NCBI GenBank assembly: GCA_964452095.1
Contig: CAYVKX010000057.1
Coordinates: 1 to 13,321 of the forward strand
Source: DUAL01 sp964452095
Lineage (GTDB): Bacteria; Bacteroidota; Bacteroidia; Flavobacteriales; BACL11
Length of the DNA: 13,321 bases
Reading direction: 5' to 3'
The position numbers and the translations under genes are program-made. Below, piece by piece: positions 1 to 7,387 of the stretch; position 1 is the first letter of the stretch, and each line of letters starts with the position of its first letter. The notes beneath the pieces were generated by a model. The model was not told where the DNA came from. It saw only the letters and a program-made list of their open reading frames with translations, and made no database searches.

Positions 1-2090
1 GATTCCATTACTGATAATAATGGCTGTAAAACTATCATAACCGATAGTGTAGTTCAGCCACAAGCAATTGGAGTTTTGGCTCAAATTAATGATGTGAGTT
101 GTTTTGGAAATAATGATGGGAATATCAATTTAGTAATTAGCGGAGGTATTCCTCCATTTGCTTTTAGTTGGCAAAATGGTGCTTCTACATCTTTCATTGA
201 TAGTTTATTCTCTGGCGAGTATATTGTTCAAATTACCGATAATAATAATTGCACAAGGCAAGATTCATTTTTGATAATTCAGCCATTATCTGCTATTGGC
301 GTTTCAGCTATAATTAACAATCCGTCTTGTTTCTCTTCTTCTGATGGACAAATTAATATTTCTGTAAATGGGGGAGTGTTGCCATATCAATATTTGTGGA
401 GTAATAATAGTACTTCTGAAGATATTTCAAATCTTACTGTGGGAAATTATTCTGTAGCAATTACCGATAGTAATGGATGTGTAGAAACCCAAATGTTTGT
501 TGTTTCCCAGCCAGATTCAATGGATGTAATTATATCTTCAAATGATATTTCGTGCTTTGGGGCAAATGATGGAACTGCTTCTGCAATTGTAAATGGAGGG
601 TTTTCGCCTTATCAGTTTAATTGGTCTAATGGAGGAACGCAAAATCAAACCTCATTATTGCAAGTGGGCAACCATTCTGTTATAGTTTCTGATTCCAATA
701 ATTGTAGTAAATCTGCTTCATTTACCATATCCGAACCATCTATTTTATTAGTGAATGTTTCCCCTTCCGATATTTCTTGTTTTGGGGCGAATGATGGAGT
801 TTTATCAGCAGTAGTTTCTGGAGGTACTTCCCCATATTTATATAATTGGTCTAATGGCGGGAATTCCTCATTAATTGACAGTTTGCCTGATGGACTTTAT
901 TCATTAACTATTACTGATGCTAATCAATGTAATGTAGTTGGTTTTGGTATTATACAAGAGCCAAATCAGTTGCTATATACTACTGCTATTTCTGATGTGA
1001 AATGTTTTGGTGGCAATGATGGAATGATTGATTTAACAGTAAGTGGAGGAACGCCTCCTTTCAATTTTTTGTGGTCCAATTTTTCTACTAATCAGGATTT
1101 AATGGGCGTTTCTGCTGGGGATTATTCAGTTGTTATTTCTGATGTAAACAATTGCGAGATTTCTGTTTTTGATACTATTAATCAGCCAAATGCTCCAATA
1201 TCAGTTTTAGCAATAATAAATGATGTAAATTGTTTTGGAGCGGATAATGGAGCAATTGATTTATCTATTTCTGGGGGAACTTTACCGTATTCTTTTATAT
1301 GGTCGAATGGTTTTACTTCTGAAGACATATCCTCCCTTTCTCCATCTTATTATTCTGTGGTGATATTAGATGCAAATAATTGTACAGAAAATTATGGGGA
1401 AACCATTGGATCGGTGGCAGAAATTTCAATAAACTCTACAATAAAAAATGAGAGTTGTGCTGGCTCAAATGATGGGGAAATTAGCATTCAAATAAATGGA
1501 GGGATAAGTCCTTATTCTATTTTGTGGGCAAATGGAGACACTACAAATAACATCTATAATTTGAGTGCAAATTCTTATAATGTAAGTATTAGCGATTCTA
1601 TTAATTGTTCTACATTAGAGAGTGTTGTAATAAGTGCAGGACAATCTATACTTATGAATTCTGAAATTCAAAATGTAAAATGTTTTGGCGATTCATCTGG
1701 AAGTATTTTGCTTGATATTTCTGGAGGAGTTTCCCCTTATACTGTGCTTTGGAATGATGGAGATACTTCTGCTTTTAAAACTAATTTGTTTGCCGGATTA
1801 TTTACGGTTTTCGTTACAGATTCTATTGGTTGTCAATCAGATGTTATTTTCAATATATCTGAGCCGATAGCTTTAAATTTTAATATTTATGGCGATAATG
1901 CTTCTTGTACAGGAATCAATGATGGCAATGTATTTACGGATGTTTCTGGAGGAACTGTTCCCTATTTATTTTTGTGGAATGATAGCAGTACCTTTTCTGA
2001 TTTGATTGAGGTTGTTCCAGGAATTTATAATGTAGAAATTACCGATAGTAATTTGTGTAAAATTGGAGCTTCTTTTGAAGTTTTAATAGA
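1..2090 (+). repeat. Tandem SprB-type coding repeats, about 225 bp period
   Basis: The first conserved cysteine codon of successive units falls at 100, 328, 553, 778, 1003, 1231, 1456, 1681 and 1906, giving spacings of 228, 225, 225, 225, 228, 225, 225 and 225 bp. Positions 1 to about 75 are the end of one more unit. The units are diverged in DNA sequence, but those at 544-573 and 769-798 differ at only 3 of 30 bases around the cysteine motif. Each unit codes for a beta-rich Ig-like module. Confidence 0.9.
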
Positions 2091-2355
2091 TGAGGATTGC
2101 ATCAATATCCCAACTGCTTTTACTCCAAATGGAGATGGAGTAAATGATTTTTGGCATATCAGAAATATAGAGAATTTTCAAAGCGTAGAAGTATCGGTTT
2201 TTGATGCCAATGGCTTTGTGTATTTTACATCCTCCAATTATGATAATAGTTGGGGAGGAGAATATAAAGGAGAAAAACTAAAAGCAGGAATTTATTATTA
2301 TCATGTAAAGATGGTTGATGAAACATTTACTGGTTCAATTACAATTGTAAGATGA
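1..2355 (+). CDS. SprB-repeat surface/secreted protein with T9SS type B C-terminal domain (5' truncated)
   Basis: The reading frame is open from base 1, so the N-terminus and signal peptide lie outside the window; 785 codons are visible. Nine complete repeats of 75-76 residues follow the tail of a tenth. Each begins around a [S/K/N]C[F/A/T]G-x-N/S-D/N-G motif, continues with SGG-x-P-(P/Y)-(F/Y)-x-(F/L)-x-W and ends with an ITDxNxC-type strand, as in SprB repeats of gliding adhesins. After the last repeat, about 85 residues starting at CINIPTAFTPNGDGVNDFW and ending in SITIVR match the gliding-motility-associated C-terminal domain (CHU_C-like), the type B signal for T9SS export. The protein is therefore probably exported across the outer membrane and either displayed or released. 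The next gene is a PorP/SprF-family protein overlapping by ATGA, the usual partner arrangement. Family assignment is firm; the specific role (adhesion, gliding or other) is not known. Confidence 0.93.
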   Translation, partial: DSITDNNGCKTIITDSVVQPQAIGVLAQINDVSCFGNNDGNINLVISGGIPPFAFSWQNGASTSFIDSLFSGEYIVQITDNNNCTRQDSFLIIQPLSAIGVSAIINNPSCFSSSDGQINISVNGGVLPYQYLWSNNSTSEDISNLTVGNYSVAITDSNGCVETQMFVVSQPDSMDVIISSNDISCFGANDGTASAIVNGGFSPYQFNWSNGGTQNQTSLLQVGNHSVIVSDSNNCSKSASFTISEPSILLVNVSPSDISCFGANDGVLSAVVSGGTSPYLYNWSNGGNSSLIDSLPDGLYSLTITDANQCNVVGFGIIQEPNQLLYTTAISDVKCFGGNDGMIDLTVSGGTPPFNFLWSNFSTNQDLMGVSAGDYSVVISDVNNCEISVFDTINQPNAPISVLAIINDVNCFGADNGAIDLSISGGTLPYSFIWSNGFTSEDISSLSPSYYSVVILDANNCTENYGETIGSVAEISINSTIKNESCAGSNDGEISIQINGGISPYSILWANGDTTNNIYNLSANSYNVSISDSINCSTLESVVISAGQSILMNSEIQNVKCFGDSSGSILLDISGGVSPYTVLWNDGDTSAFKTNLFAGLFTVFVTDSIGCQSDVIFNISEPIALNFNIYGDNASCTGINDGNVFTDVSGGTVPYLFLWNDSSTFSDLIEVVPGIYNVEITDSNLCKIGASFEVLIDEDCINIPTAFTPNGDGVNDFWHIRNIENFQSVEVSVFDANGFVYFTSSNYDNSWGGEYKGEKLKAGIYYYHVKMVDETFTGSITIVR

Positions 2356-3215
2356 TAAAGAGGATTAACATATTCATATTTTTTATCGGTTTAGGACTTT
2401 CGGCTTTCTCGCAAACTAATATCTCTGGAGTGCAATATATTTTTAATACGAGCATTATAAATCCTGCAGCTATTAGTGTCGACAATAGTAGCTTGCAATT
2501 GTATTATCGAAATCAATTAGCAGGAATTCAGCAAGCACCTCAAACGCAATTTGCTTCTTTCCAAACTGCTTTAGATCCTACTACTGCCTTTTCTATTTCA
2601 TTGTATAATACTACAGCAGGACCATCATCTGTTGGAGGGCTTCAACTTGGCTTTGCTCACATAATAGATTTTGAATCGGTAAAATTATCATTTGGTTTGC
2701 AAGGAGAATTAAGGAGAATAATGTTAGATGAAACAAAATTTGTTTTGGATCAAAACAATGATAACGCAATAAGTGGTGGTGTGCAAAAAAGAATAAATTC
2801 GCAATCTTCATCTGGGATTTATTTATCGGCAAGCAAGTGGAGTGTTGGGTTTTCAGTATTCAATTTGATAAATAATGAGAATGTTTATGAAAAAAGAATA
2901 AATAAAGAAAACAATTTTTGCTTCAATATTTATACCGATTATCATTATAATCTGAATGAAAATATTCAGTTTTTGCCCTCAGTTTTGTTCGAAAAAGAAG
3001 CTTCAATACCTCCAAAATTGGATGTGAATATTTTAGCTAAATTTAATGAGAGATTTAACATTGGGACATCTTATAATTCTGTTAAAACAATAGCAGTAAT
3101 ATTAGGCGTGAAAAGCAATCAAATAGAAATTAATTACATACATACAATTCCTAATTCCTCAACTGCTAATTTTATAAAAGGAACAAATGAGTTATTATTA
3201 ATTTATCAATTTTGA
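2352..3215 (+). CDS. PorP/SprF family type IX secretion system membrane protein
   Basis: This 287-residue protein has a signal peptide (MIKR, a hydrophobic run to about residue 19, then a likely cut after AFSQ). The mature part looks like the PorP/SprF outer-membrane beta-barrel family: an early N-P-A-x(6-7)-S segment (IINPAAISVDNSSLQLYYRN), alternating hydrophobic strands, and an ending in an aromatic residue (LLIYQF), as usual for barrel proteins. Family length is about 300 residues. Its ATG overlaps the stop of the repeat protein upstream (ATGA), so the two are probably cotranscribed and translationally coupled. In Flavobacterium, SprF is needed to secrete or attach SprB. By analogy this gene would serve the upstream protein; that pairing is inferred from position. 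Confidence 0.9.
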   Translation: MIKRINIFIFFIGLGLSAFSQTNISGVQYIFNTSIINPAAISVDNSSLQLYYRNQLAGIQQAPQTQFASFQTALDPTTAFSISLYNTTAGPSSVGGLQLGFAHIIDFESVKLSFGLQGELRRIMLDETKFVLDQNNDNAISGGVQKRINSQSSSGIYLSASKWSVGFSVFNLINNENVYEKRINKENNFCFNIYTDYHYNLNENIQFLPSVLFEKEASIPPKLDVNILAKFNERFNIGTSYNSVKTIAVILGVKSNQIEINYIHTIPNSSTANFIKGTNELLLIYQF

Positions 3216-3246
3216 GAATAATGCTGTTTGAGAATTATTCTTTTAG
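3215..3246 (+). terminator. Possible terminator after the SprB-like/SprF-like pair
   Basis: An 8-bp perfect inverted repeat, AGAATAAT (3215-3222) and ATTATTCT (3234-3241), with an 11-nt loop is followed by a short T run (TTTTAG). It starts at the last base of the SprF-like stop codon. The stem is AT-only apart from one G-C pair per arm, so it is weak. Confidence 0.45.
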
Positions 3247-3274
3247 TTGGCTATTACTTTTTACTATAATTTTT

Positions 3275-3282
3275 TACATTTG
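3275..3282 (+). promoter_or_regulatory. Bacteroidota -7 box upstream of the first Crp/Fnr gene
   Basis: TACATTTG fits the TAnnTTTG -7 consensus of Bacteroidota sigma-ABfr promoters. A TTGG at 3247-3250 is a possible -33 element, but the 25-nt gap is longer than usual. The box lies 12 nt before the ATG, so the 5' leader would be only a few bases. Confidence 0.5.
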
Positions 3283-3294
3283 CAAAACTAAACT

Positions 3295-4005
3295 ATGACT
3301 AATAAAGCTGATATTCCTGATTGTGAGAATTGCAAAACTAGAAGTAAATCTATATTTTGCGATCTTAAGAATGATGAGTTAGCAAAACTTTCTTACAATA
3401 AAGGATGTAGTTCTTATAAAAAAGGACAAGTTATTTTTTATGAAGGAAGGCGCCCAACAGGGCTTTATTGCATCAATATAGGAAAGGTGAAAATTGCTAA
3501 ATTAGGAGAAGAAGGAAAAGAGCAAATTGTTCGCCTTGCAAAGGAAGGAGATATTTTAGGATATCGCTCATTAATCAGTGGAGATTCTTATTCTGCTTCT
3601 GCAGAAACTCTTGAGGAAACAAGCGTTTGTTTTATTCCGAAAGATGCCATTTTTGATTTAATTAAAGATAGTTCAAATTTTTCAATCAAGTTTATGCAAT
3701 TAGTTTCAAAAGATTTAAAATCAGCAGAAAACAAGGTTACCGATTTGGCTCAAAAACATGTTCGAGAAAGGGTAGCTGAAGCTCTACTTATGCTCAAAGA
3801 AACTTATGGAATGGAAGATGATGAGCAAACAATTGCAATAGCTCTTACTCGTGAAGTGTTAGCCAATATTGTAGGTACTGCTACTGAAACGGTAATCCGA
3901 TTATTATCCGAACTTAAGCAAGATAAAGTGATTGCTTTAGAAGGGAGAAAAATCAAAATATTGAAACTCAAACAACTCATCCGAACAGCTAGTATCTACG
4001 ATTAG
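3295..4005 (+). CDS. Crp/Fnr family transcriptional regulator with FNR-like cysteines
   Basis: This 236-residue regulator has a cNMP-binding-type beta-barrel (about 28-125), a long dimerisation helix (about 127-150) and a winged helix-turn-helix (about 155-225). The N-terminus has C10-x2-C13-x8-C22 followed by DLKNDELAKL, which lines up with the CQDC...C region of E. coli FNR. C112 in TSVCFIP lines up with FNR C122. These are the four [4Fe-4S] ligand positions, although the third spacing is longer than FNR's (x8 versus x5). The recognition helix ATETVIRLL keeps the Glu (E198) and Arg (R202) that read DNA in Crp and FNR. A role as an O2- or NO-responsive activator is plausible but inferred. 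The gene has its own -7 box and is followed by a paralogue; no ligand can be read from sequence alone. Confidence 0.92.
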   Translation: MTNKADIPDCENCKTRSKSIFCDLKNDELAKLSYNKGCSSYKKGQVIFYEGRRPTGLYCINIGKVKIAKLGEEGKEQIVRLAKEGDILGYRSLISGDSYSASAETLEETSVCFIPKDAIFDLIKDSSNFSIKFMQLVSKDLKSAENKVTDLAQKHVRERVAEALLMLKETYGMEDDEQTIAIALTREVLANIVGTATETVIRLLSELKQDKVIALEGRKIKILKLKQLIRTASIYD

Positions 4006-4022
4006 CAACTTATTTTCTTTTT

Positions 4023-4036
4023 ATGATATATGTCAT
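4023..4036. promoter_or_regulatory. Candidate Crp/Fnr-type operator upstream of the second regulator
   Basis: ATGAT-ATAT-GTCAT is a near-palindrome with the 5-4-5 layout of FNR sites (TTGAT-N4-ATCAA), matching 7 of 10 specified bases. It lies immediately upstream of, and touching, the putative -33 element of the second regulator, with its centre about 43 bases before the expected transcription start, the typical activator position. AT-rich DNA gives such matches by chance. Confidence 0.3.
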
Positions 4037-4066
4037 TGTTTTCTCATTTTAGATAGTTGAGATTTG
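4036..4066 (+). promoter_or_regulatory. Possible promoter of the second Crp/Fnr gene
   Basis: TTG at 4036-4038, a 20-nt gap, then GAGATTTG at 4059-4066, which matches the TAnnTTTG -7 box except for its first base. The ATG is at 4088. Confidence 0.4.
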
Positions 4067-4087
4067 CACATAATTTTATAAAAAGGT

Positions 4088-4786
4088 ATGACAAAAAATA
4101 ATATCCCTGATTGTACAAAGTGCAAGAACATGGCAACATCTGTATTTGCAACTTGCTCAATTGATGAAAAACAAAAAATTTCTGAGATTAAAAATTTCTC
4201 ATCTTTTAAAAAAGGAGAATCTATTTTTAAAGAAGGAGAAGATGCTTTGGCAGTATTTTATCTTAATCAAGGAAAAGTAAAAACATTAAAAACTGACAAA
4301 AAAGGCAAAGTACATATAATTTCTTTAGCCAAAGATGGTGATTTGTTAGGGCTACATGCCGTAATTAATACCTCAAAATATAATGCAACAGCAGTAGCTA
4401 TTGCAGATACTAGCGTTTGTATTATCCCAAAAGACGACTTTTTAGATTTGATAAAAGAAAATCAAAATGCCTTTATGAAAGTGATGAAACTTCTGTGCTA
4501 TGATGTAGATACGGTAGAGAAAAGAGTAATGGGAATAAAGCATTTAACTGTAACCCAGCGCCTTGCAGAAGGGCTGCTTTTATTACAGCAAACCTTTGGA
4601 GAGGATAAAGAGAATTGCGTAAACATCTCTTTGCACGATATTGAACTTTCTTCTCTTACTAGTGCTAATAAAGTGGTAACTCGCAATTTGGTAAAGAAAT
4701 TGCAAGATCAAGGGATTATTGATTTAAAAAAAGATAAAGTAAAAATCTTAAATACTGACAAATTAAAAAGCATTCTAAGAAATTAA
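4088..4786 (+). CDS. Crp/Fnr family transcriptional regulator, diverged paralogue
   Basis: This 232-residue protein is a full-length Crp/Fnr regulator clearly related to the gene just upstream; both share IPDC-x2-C, FKKGE/YKKGQ, LAKDGDLLG/LAKEGDILG and TSVC-x-IPKD blocks. Its N-terminal cysteines are C9-x2-C12-x10-C23, and C111 matches the position of FNR C122, so an Fe-S cluster is possible. The effector barrel spans about 28-125, the dimer helix about 126-148 and the winged helix about 152-222. The recognition helix SANKVVTRNL keeps the conserved Arg (R199) but has Lys (K195) where Crp/FNR have Glu, so its DNA site probably differs from that of its neighbour. The pair probably arose by an old tandem duplication. 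The targets are unknown; nearby NAD and NorC/NorB-like genes are candidates by position only. Confidence 0.9.
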   Translation: MTKNNIPDCTKCKNMATSVFATCSIDEKQKISEIKNFSSFKKGESIFKEGEDALAVFYLNQGKVKTLKTDKKGKVHIISLAKDGDLLGLHAVINTSKYNATAVAIADTSVCIIPKDDFLDLIKENQNAFMKVMKLLCYDVDTVEKRVMGIKHLTVTQRLAEGLLLLQQTFGEDKENCVNISLHDIELSSLTSANKVVTRNLVKKLQDQGIIDLKKDKVKILNTDKLKSILRN

Positions 4787-4793
4787 AAAAACT

Positions 4794-4801
4794 TAATTTT
4801 G
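4794..4801 (+). promoter_or_regulatory. Bacteroidota -7 box upstream of nadA
   Basis: TAATTTTG fits the TAnnTTTG consensus and lies 8 nt after the stop of the upstream regulator, 27 nt before the nadA start. No good -33 element was found, so read-through from the regulator gene is the alternative. Confidence 0.4.
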
Positions 4802-4828
4802 CAGAGTTTTAGATTGCTAAAATAAAAT

Positions 4829-5761
4829 TTGTTGGAAATCCAAGAAAAAATACAAAAACTCAAAAAAGAGAAGAACGCAATAATTCTTGCTCATTATTAT
4901 CAGTTACCAGAAATTCAGGATATTGCTGATTTTGTAGGCGATAGTTTGGATTTGTCGCAAAAGGCAGCAAATACTAATGCCGATATTATTGTTTTTGCTG
5001 GGGTGCATTTTATGGCGGAAACTGCAAAAATTCTGAATCCAACTAAGAAAGTAATCATCCCTGATTTGGATGCCGGTTGTACTTTAGCTGATTCTTGTCC
5101 TGCCGATAAGTTTAGTGAATTTATTAAAGAAAATCCTGAGCATATTGTAGTTTCCTATATCAATTGTTCGGCTGAGGTAAAGGCAATTAGCGATATTATT
5201 TGCACTTCTTCCAATGCTTTACAGATTATAGAATCCATTCCAGAAAATAAACCAATTATTTTTGCTCCTGATAAAAATTTAGGAAGATATTTGGAGAATA
5301 AAAGCGGCAGAAAAATGCTGAAATGGGAGGGGGTTTGTGTGGTTCACCAAGAATTTTCAGCAGAAAAAATCAAAGAAATTAAGCAAGAACATCCTGATGT
5401 AAAAGTGATTGCTCACCCGGAATGCAGTTCTTATATGTTGGAGTATGCCGATTTTATTGGCTCTACTTCTGCACTTTTAAAGTTTTGCAAAACGGATAAT
5501 TCTTCCACTTATATTGTAGCTACAGAAACTGGGATTATTTATCAAATGAAAAAATCAAATCCTAAAAAAAGATTTATTCCAGCACCTGTTTCAGGAAGCT
5601 GTGTGGCTTGTCAGGAGTGTCCATATATGAAGAAAAATACTTTAGAAAAGCTTCTTAATTGTTTGGATACTGAATCGCCAGAACTTCTAATGGAAGAAGG
5701 GTTAAGAATAAAAGCATTTTTTGCTGTGGAAAAGATGCTTAAATTTTCTCCTAAAAAATAA
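4829..5761 (+). CDS. nadA: Quinolinate synthase NadA
   Basis: NadA condenses iminoaspartate with dihydroxyacetone phosphate to make quinolinate in de novo NAD synthesis, using an oxygen-sensitive [4Fe-4S] cluster in the cytosol. The 310-residue protein has the family landmarks: AHYYQLPEIQDIADFVGDS near the N-terminus, DAGC (C84), SDIICTSSNA, EGVC (C170), HPEC (about 196-199), GSTSALLKF and a C-terminal C258-x2-C261-x2-C264. By alignment with known NadA proteins the cluster ligands are C84, C170 and C264. The start is a TTG: an in-frame TAA lies at 4823-4825 and the first ATG codes residue 62, well past the essential AHYYQ, so only the TTG at 4829 or the adjacent one at 4832 fits. The stop overlaps the nadB ATG by one base. 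Length is normal for the shorter NadA type. Confidence 0.97.
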   Translation: MLEIQEKIQKLKKEKNAIILAHYYQLPEIQDIADFVGDSLDLSQKAANTNADIIVFAGVHFMAETAKILNPTKKVIIPDLDAGCTLADSCPADKFSEFIKENPEHIVVSYINCSAEVKAISDIICTSSNALQIIESIPENKPIIFAPDKNLGRYLENKSGRKMLKWEGVCVVHQEFSAEKIKEIKQEHPDVKVIAHPECSSYMLEYADFIGSTSALLKFCKTDNSSTYIVATETGIIYQMKKSNPKKRFIPAPVSGSCVACQECPYMKKNTLEKLLNCLDTESPELLMEEGLRIKAFFAVEKMLKFSPKK

Positions 5762-7329
5762 TGAATACAGATGTATTGATAGTGGGTTCTGGAATTGCAG
5801 GGCTTAGTTATGCACTAAAAGTAGCCGAGAAATCTCCTGATATAAAAATTACTATTATTACCAAATTAGATGAATCGGAGGCCAATACAAAATACGCACA
5901 AGGAGGGATAGCTGCTGTAACTAATTTGAAGACCGATTCATTTGAGCAGCACATAAATGATACGCTAAAAGCGGGAGATGGATTATGCTATAAAAAGGTA
6001 GTAGAAAGGGTGATAAAAGAAGCACCAGAAAGACTAAAAGAGCTTGCAAATTGGGGTATGCGTTTTGATAAAAAAAACAAAACACAATATGATTTAGGAA
6101 AGGAGGGAGGGCATTCCGCTAACAGAATTATTCATCATAAGGATTTGACTGGATTAGAGCTTCAAAGCGTATTACTCAAAAGAATACACCAGTCGAAAAA
6201 TATTGAAATATGTACGCACTTTCTCGCCATTGATTTGATTACGGAACATCATTTGGGAAAGGAACTTATTTTTGGCGATAAAGATATTTCTTGTTACGGA
6301 CTTTTTGCTTTGGATATTCACTTAGAAAAGGTGGTGAAAATTTTGGCAAAAACTACATTGTTGGCTACCGGTGGTGCTGGGCAAGTTTATGAATACACCA
6401 CTAACCCTGCCATTGCAACTGCTGATGGAATTGCTATGGCTTACAGGGCCAAAGCCACTATCAATAATATGGAATTTATTCAATTTCATCCCACTGCACT
6501 TTATAATCCTATTGAGAATCCTGCCTTTTTAATTTCGGAAGCAGTAAGAGGAAAAGGGGCAGTGCTCAGAACAAAAGATGGAGAGCTTTTTATGCAAAAA
6601 TATAATGAGAACAAATCATTAGCTACCAGAGATATTGTTGCTCGCTCTATAGATAGAGAATTAAAAACAAGAGGAGATGAATTTGTGTATTTGGATTGTA
6701 GTAGTATTTCGGGTTCTGACTTTCAAAAATACTTTCCAAATATCTATAAAAAGTGTCAATCTATCGGGATAAATGTTCCTGAAAAATGGATTCCTGTCGT
6801 TCCTGCTACACATTATTTGTGCGGAGGGATACAAACGGATTTAGATGGAAAAACTAATATCAATAATTTGTATGCCTGTGGCGAATGTGCTTGTACAGGA
6901 TTGCATGGAGCAAATCGTTTGGCATCTAATTCGCTTTTAGAGGCTTTGGTCTTTGCACATAATTGTGCAGAAGATACCTCAAAAAATATCGAACAAATAA
7001 ATATGCCAAATTATATTCCAGATTGGGATGATAGGGGAGTGGTAAAAACAAAAGAGCAGATTCTGATTCAGCACAATATTCAGGAAATAAAAAGAATTAT
7101 GACAAATTATGTTGGAATTGTTCGTTCTGATTTCAGGTTAAAAAGAGCACTTACTCACATCAAAATGATTTATGAAGAAACTGAAGATTTATATAACAAT
7201 AATTCGCTTTCCGTATCGCTTTGTCAGTTAAGAAATTTGGCTACCACAGCATATATTATTGTTCAGCAGTCCTTGCTCAGAACTGAAAATAAAGGTGCCT
7301 TTTTCAATATTAATTTGGATAAAAGCTAA
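5761..7329 (+). CDS. nadB: L-aspartate oxidase NadB
   Basis: NadB oxidises L-aspartate to iminoaspartate with FAD, reducing O2 or fumarate, and passes the product to NadA. The 522-residue protein has the N-terminal dinucleotide fold GSGIAGLSYA (GxGxxG at 9-14), NTKYAQGGIAAV (about 42-53), the GHSANRIIHHKDLTG block (from about 117), LATRDIVARSIDREL, and the C-terminal THYLCGGIQTD...ACGECACTGLHGANRLASNSLLEAL region (about 350-395), which is typical of the fumarate reductase/succinate dehydrogenase flavoprotein superfamily and specifically of NadB. It overlaps nadA by one base (TAATG), so the pair is translationally coupled. Use of fumarate as acceptor would fit a micro-oxic lifestyle, but that is inference. 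The nadC gene is not in the window. Confidence 0.97.
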   Translation: MNTDVLIVGSGIAGLSYALKVAEKSPDIKITIITKLDESEANTKYAQGGIAAVTNLKTDSFEQHINDTLKAGDGLCYKKVVERVIKEAPERLKELANWGMRFDKKNKTQYDLGKEGGHSANRIIHHKDLTGLELQSVLLKRIHQSKNIEICTHFLAIDLITEHHLGKELIFGDKDISCYGLFALDIHLEKVVKILAKTTLLATGGAGQVYEYTTNPAIATADGIAMAYRAKATINNMEFIQFHPTALYNPIENPAFLISEAVRGKGAVLRTKDGELFMQKYNENKSLATRDIVARSIDRELKTRGDEFVYLDCSSISGSDFQKYFPNIYKKCQSIGINVPEKWIPVVPATHYLCGGIQTDLDGKTNINNLYACGECACTGLHGANRLASNSLLEALVFAHNCAEDTSKNIEQINMPNYIPDWDDRGVVKTKEQILIQHNIQEIKRIMTNYVGIVRSDFRLKRALTHIKMIYEETEDLYNNNSLSVSLCQLRNLATTAYIIVQQSLLRTENKGAFFNINLDKS

Positions 7330-7334
7330 TCTGT

Positions 7335-7364
7335 TTTGATTTCTTTTTCGTTTAATTATCTTTG
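7335..7364 (+). promoter_or_regulatory. Near-consensus Bacteroidota promoter for the NorC/NorB-like pair
   Basis: TTTG at 7335-7338, an 18-nt spacer, and TATCTTTG at 7357-7364 match the -33/-7 elements (TTTG, TAnnTTTG). The expected start is near 7370, with a leader of about 18 nt before the ATG at 7388. This is the best promoter match in the window, which suggests the pair is transcribed independently of nadAB. Confidence 0.65.
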
Positions 7365-7387
7365 CCAATATTAATTCCAAAAAGAAA

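Noticed and set aside
76..78. TTG at 76 as the start of the repeat protein
   Set aside because: The frame is open to base 1 and codes for the end of another SprB-type repeat with its conserved Cys, so the TTG is an internal leucine codon.
1685..1870. 61-codon ORF in another frame of the SprB-like gene
   Set aside because: It is a frame shadow within a clear coding repeat, with no start signal or family resemblance.
1..2090. CRISPR-like or satellite repeat
   Set aside because: The periodicity is in a continuous reading frame with protein-level conservation and a C-terminal sorting domain; there are no short identical repeats with spacers.
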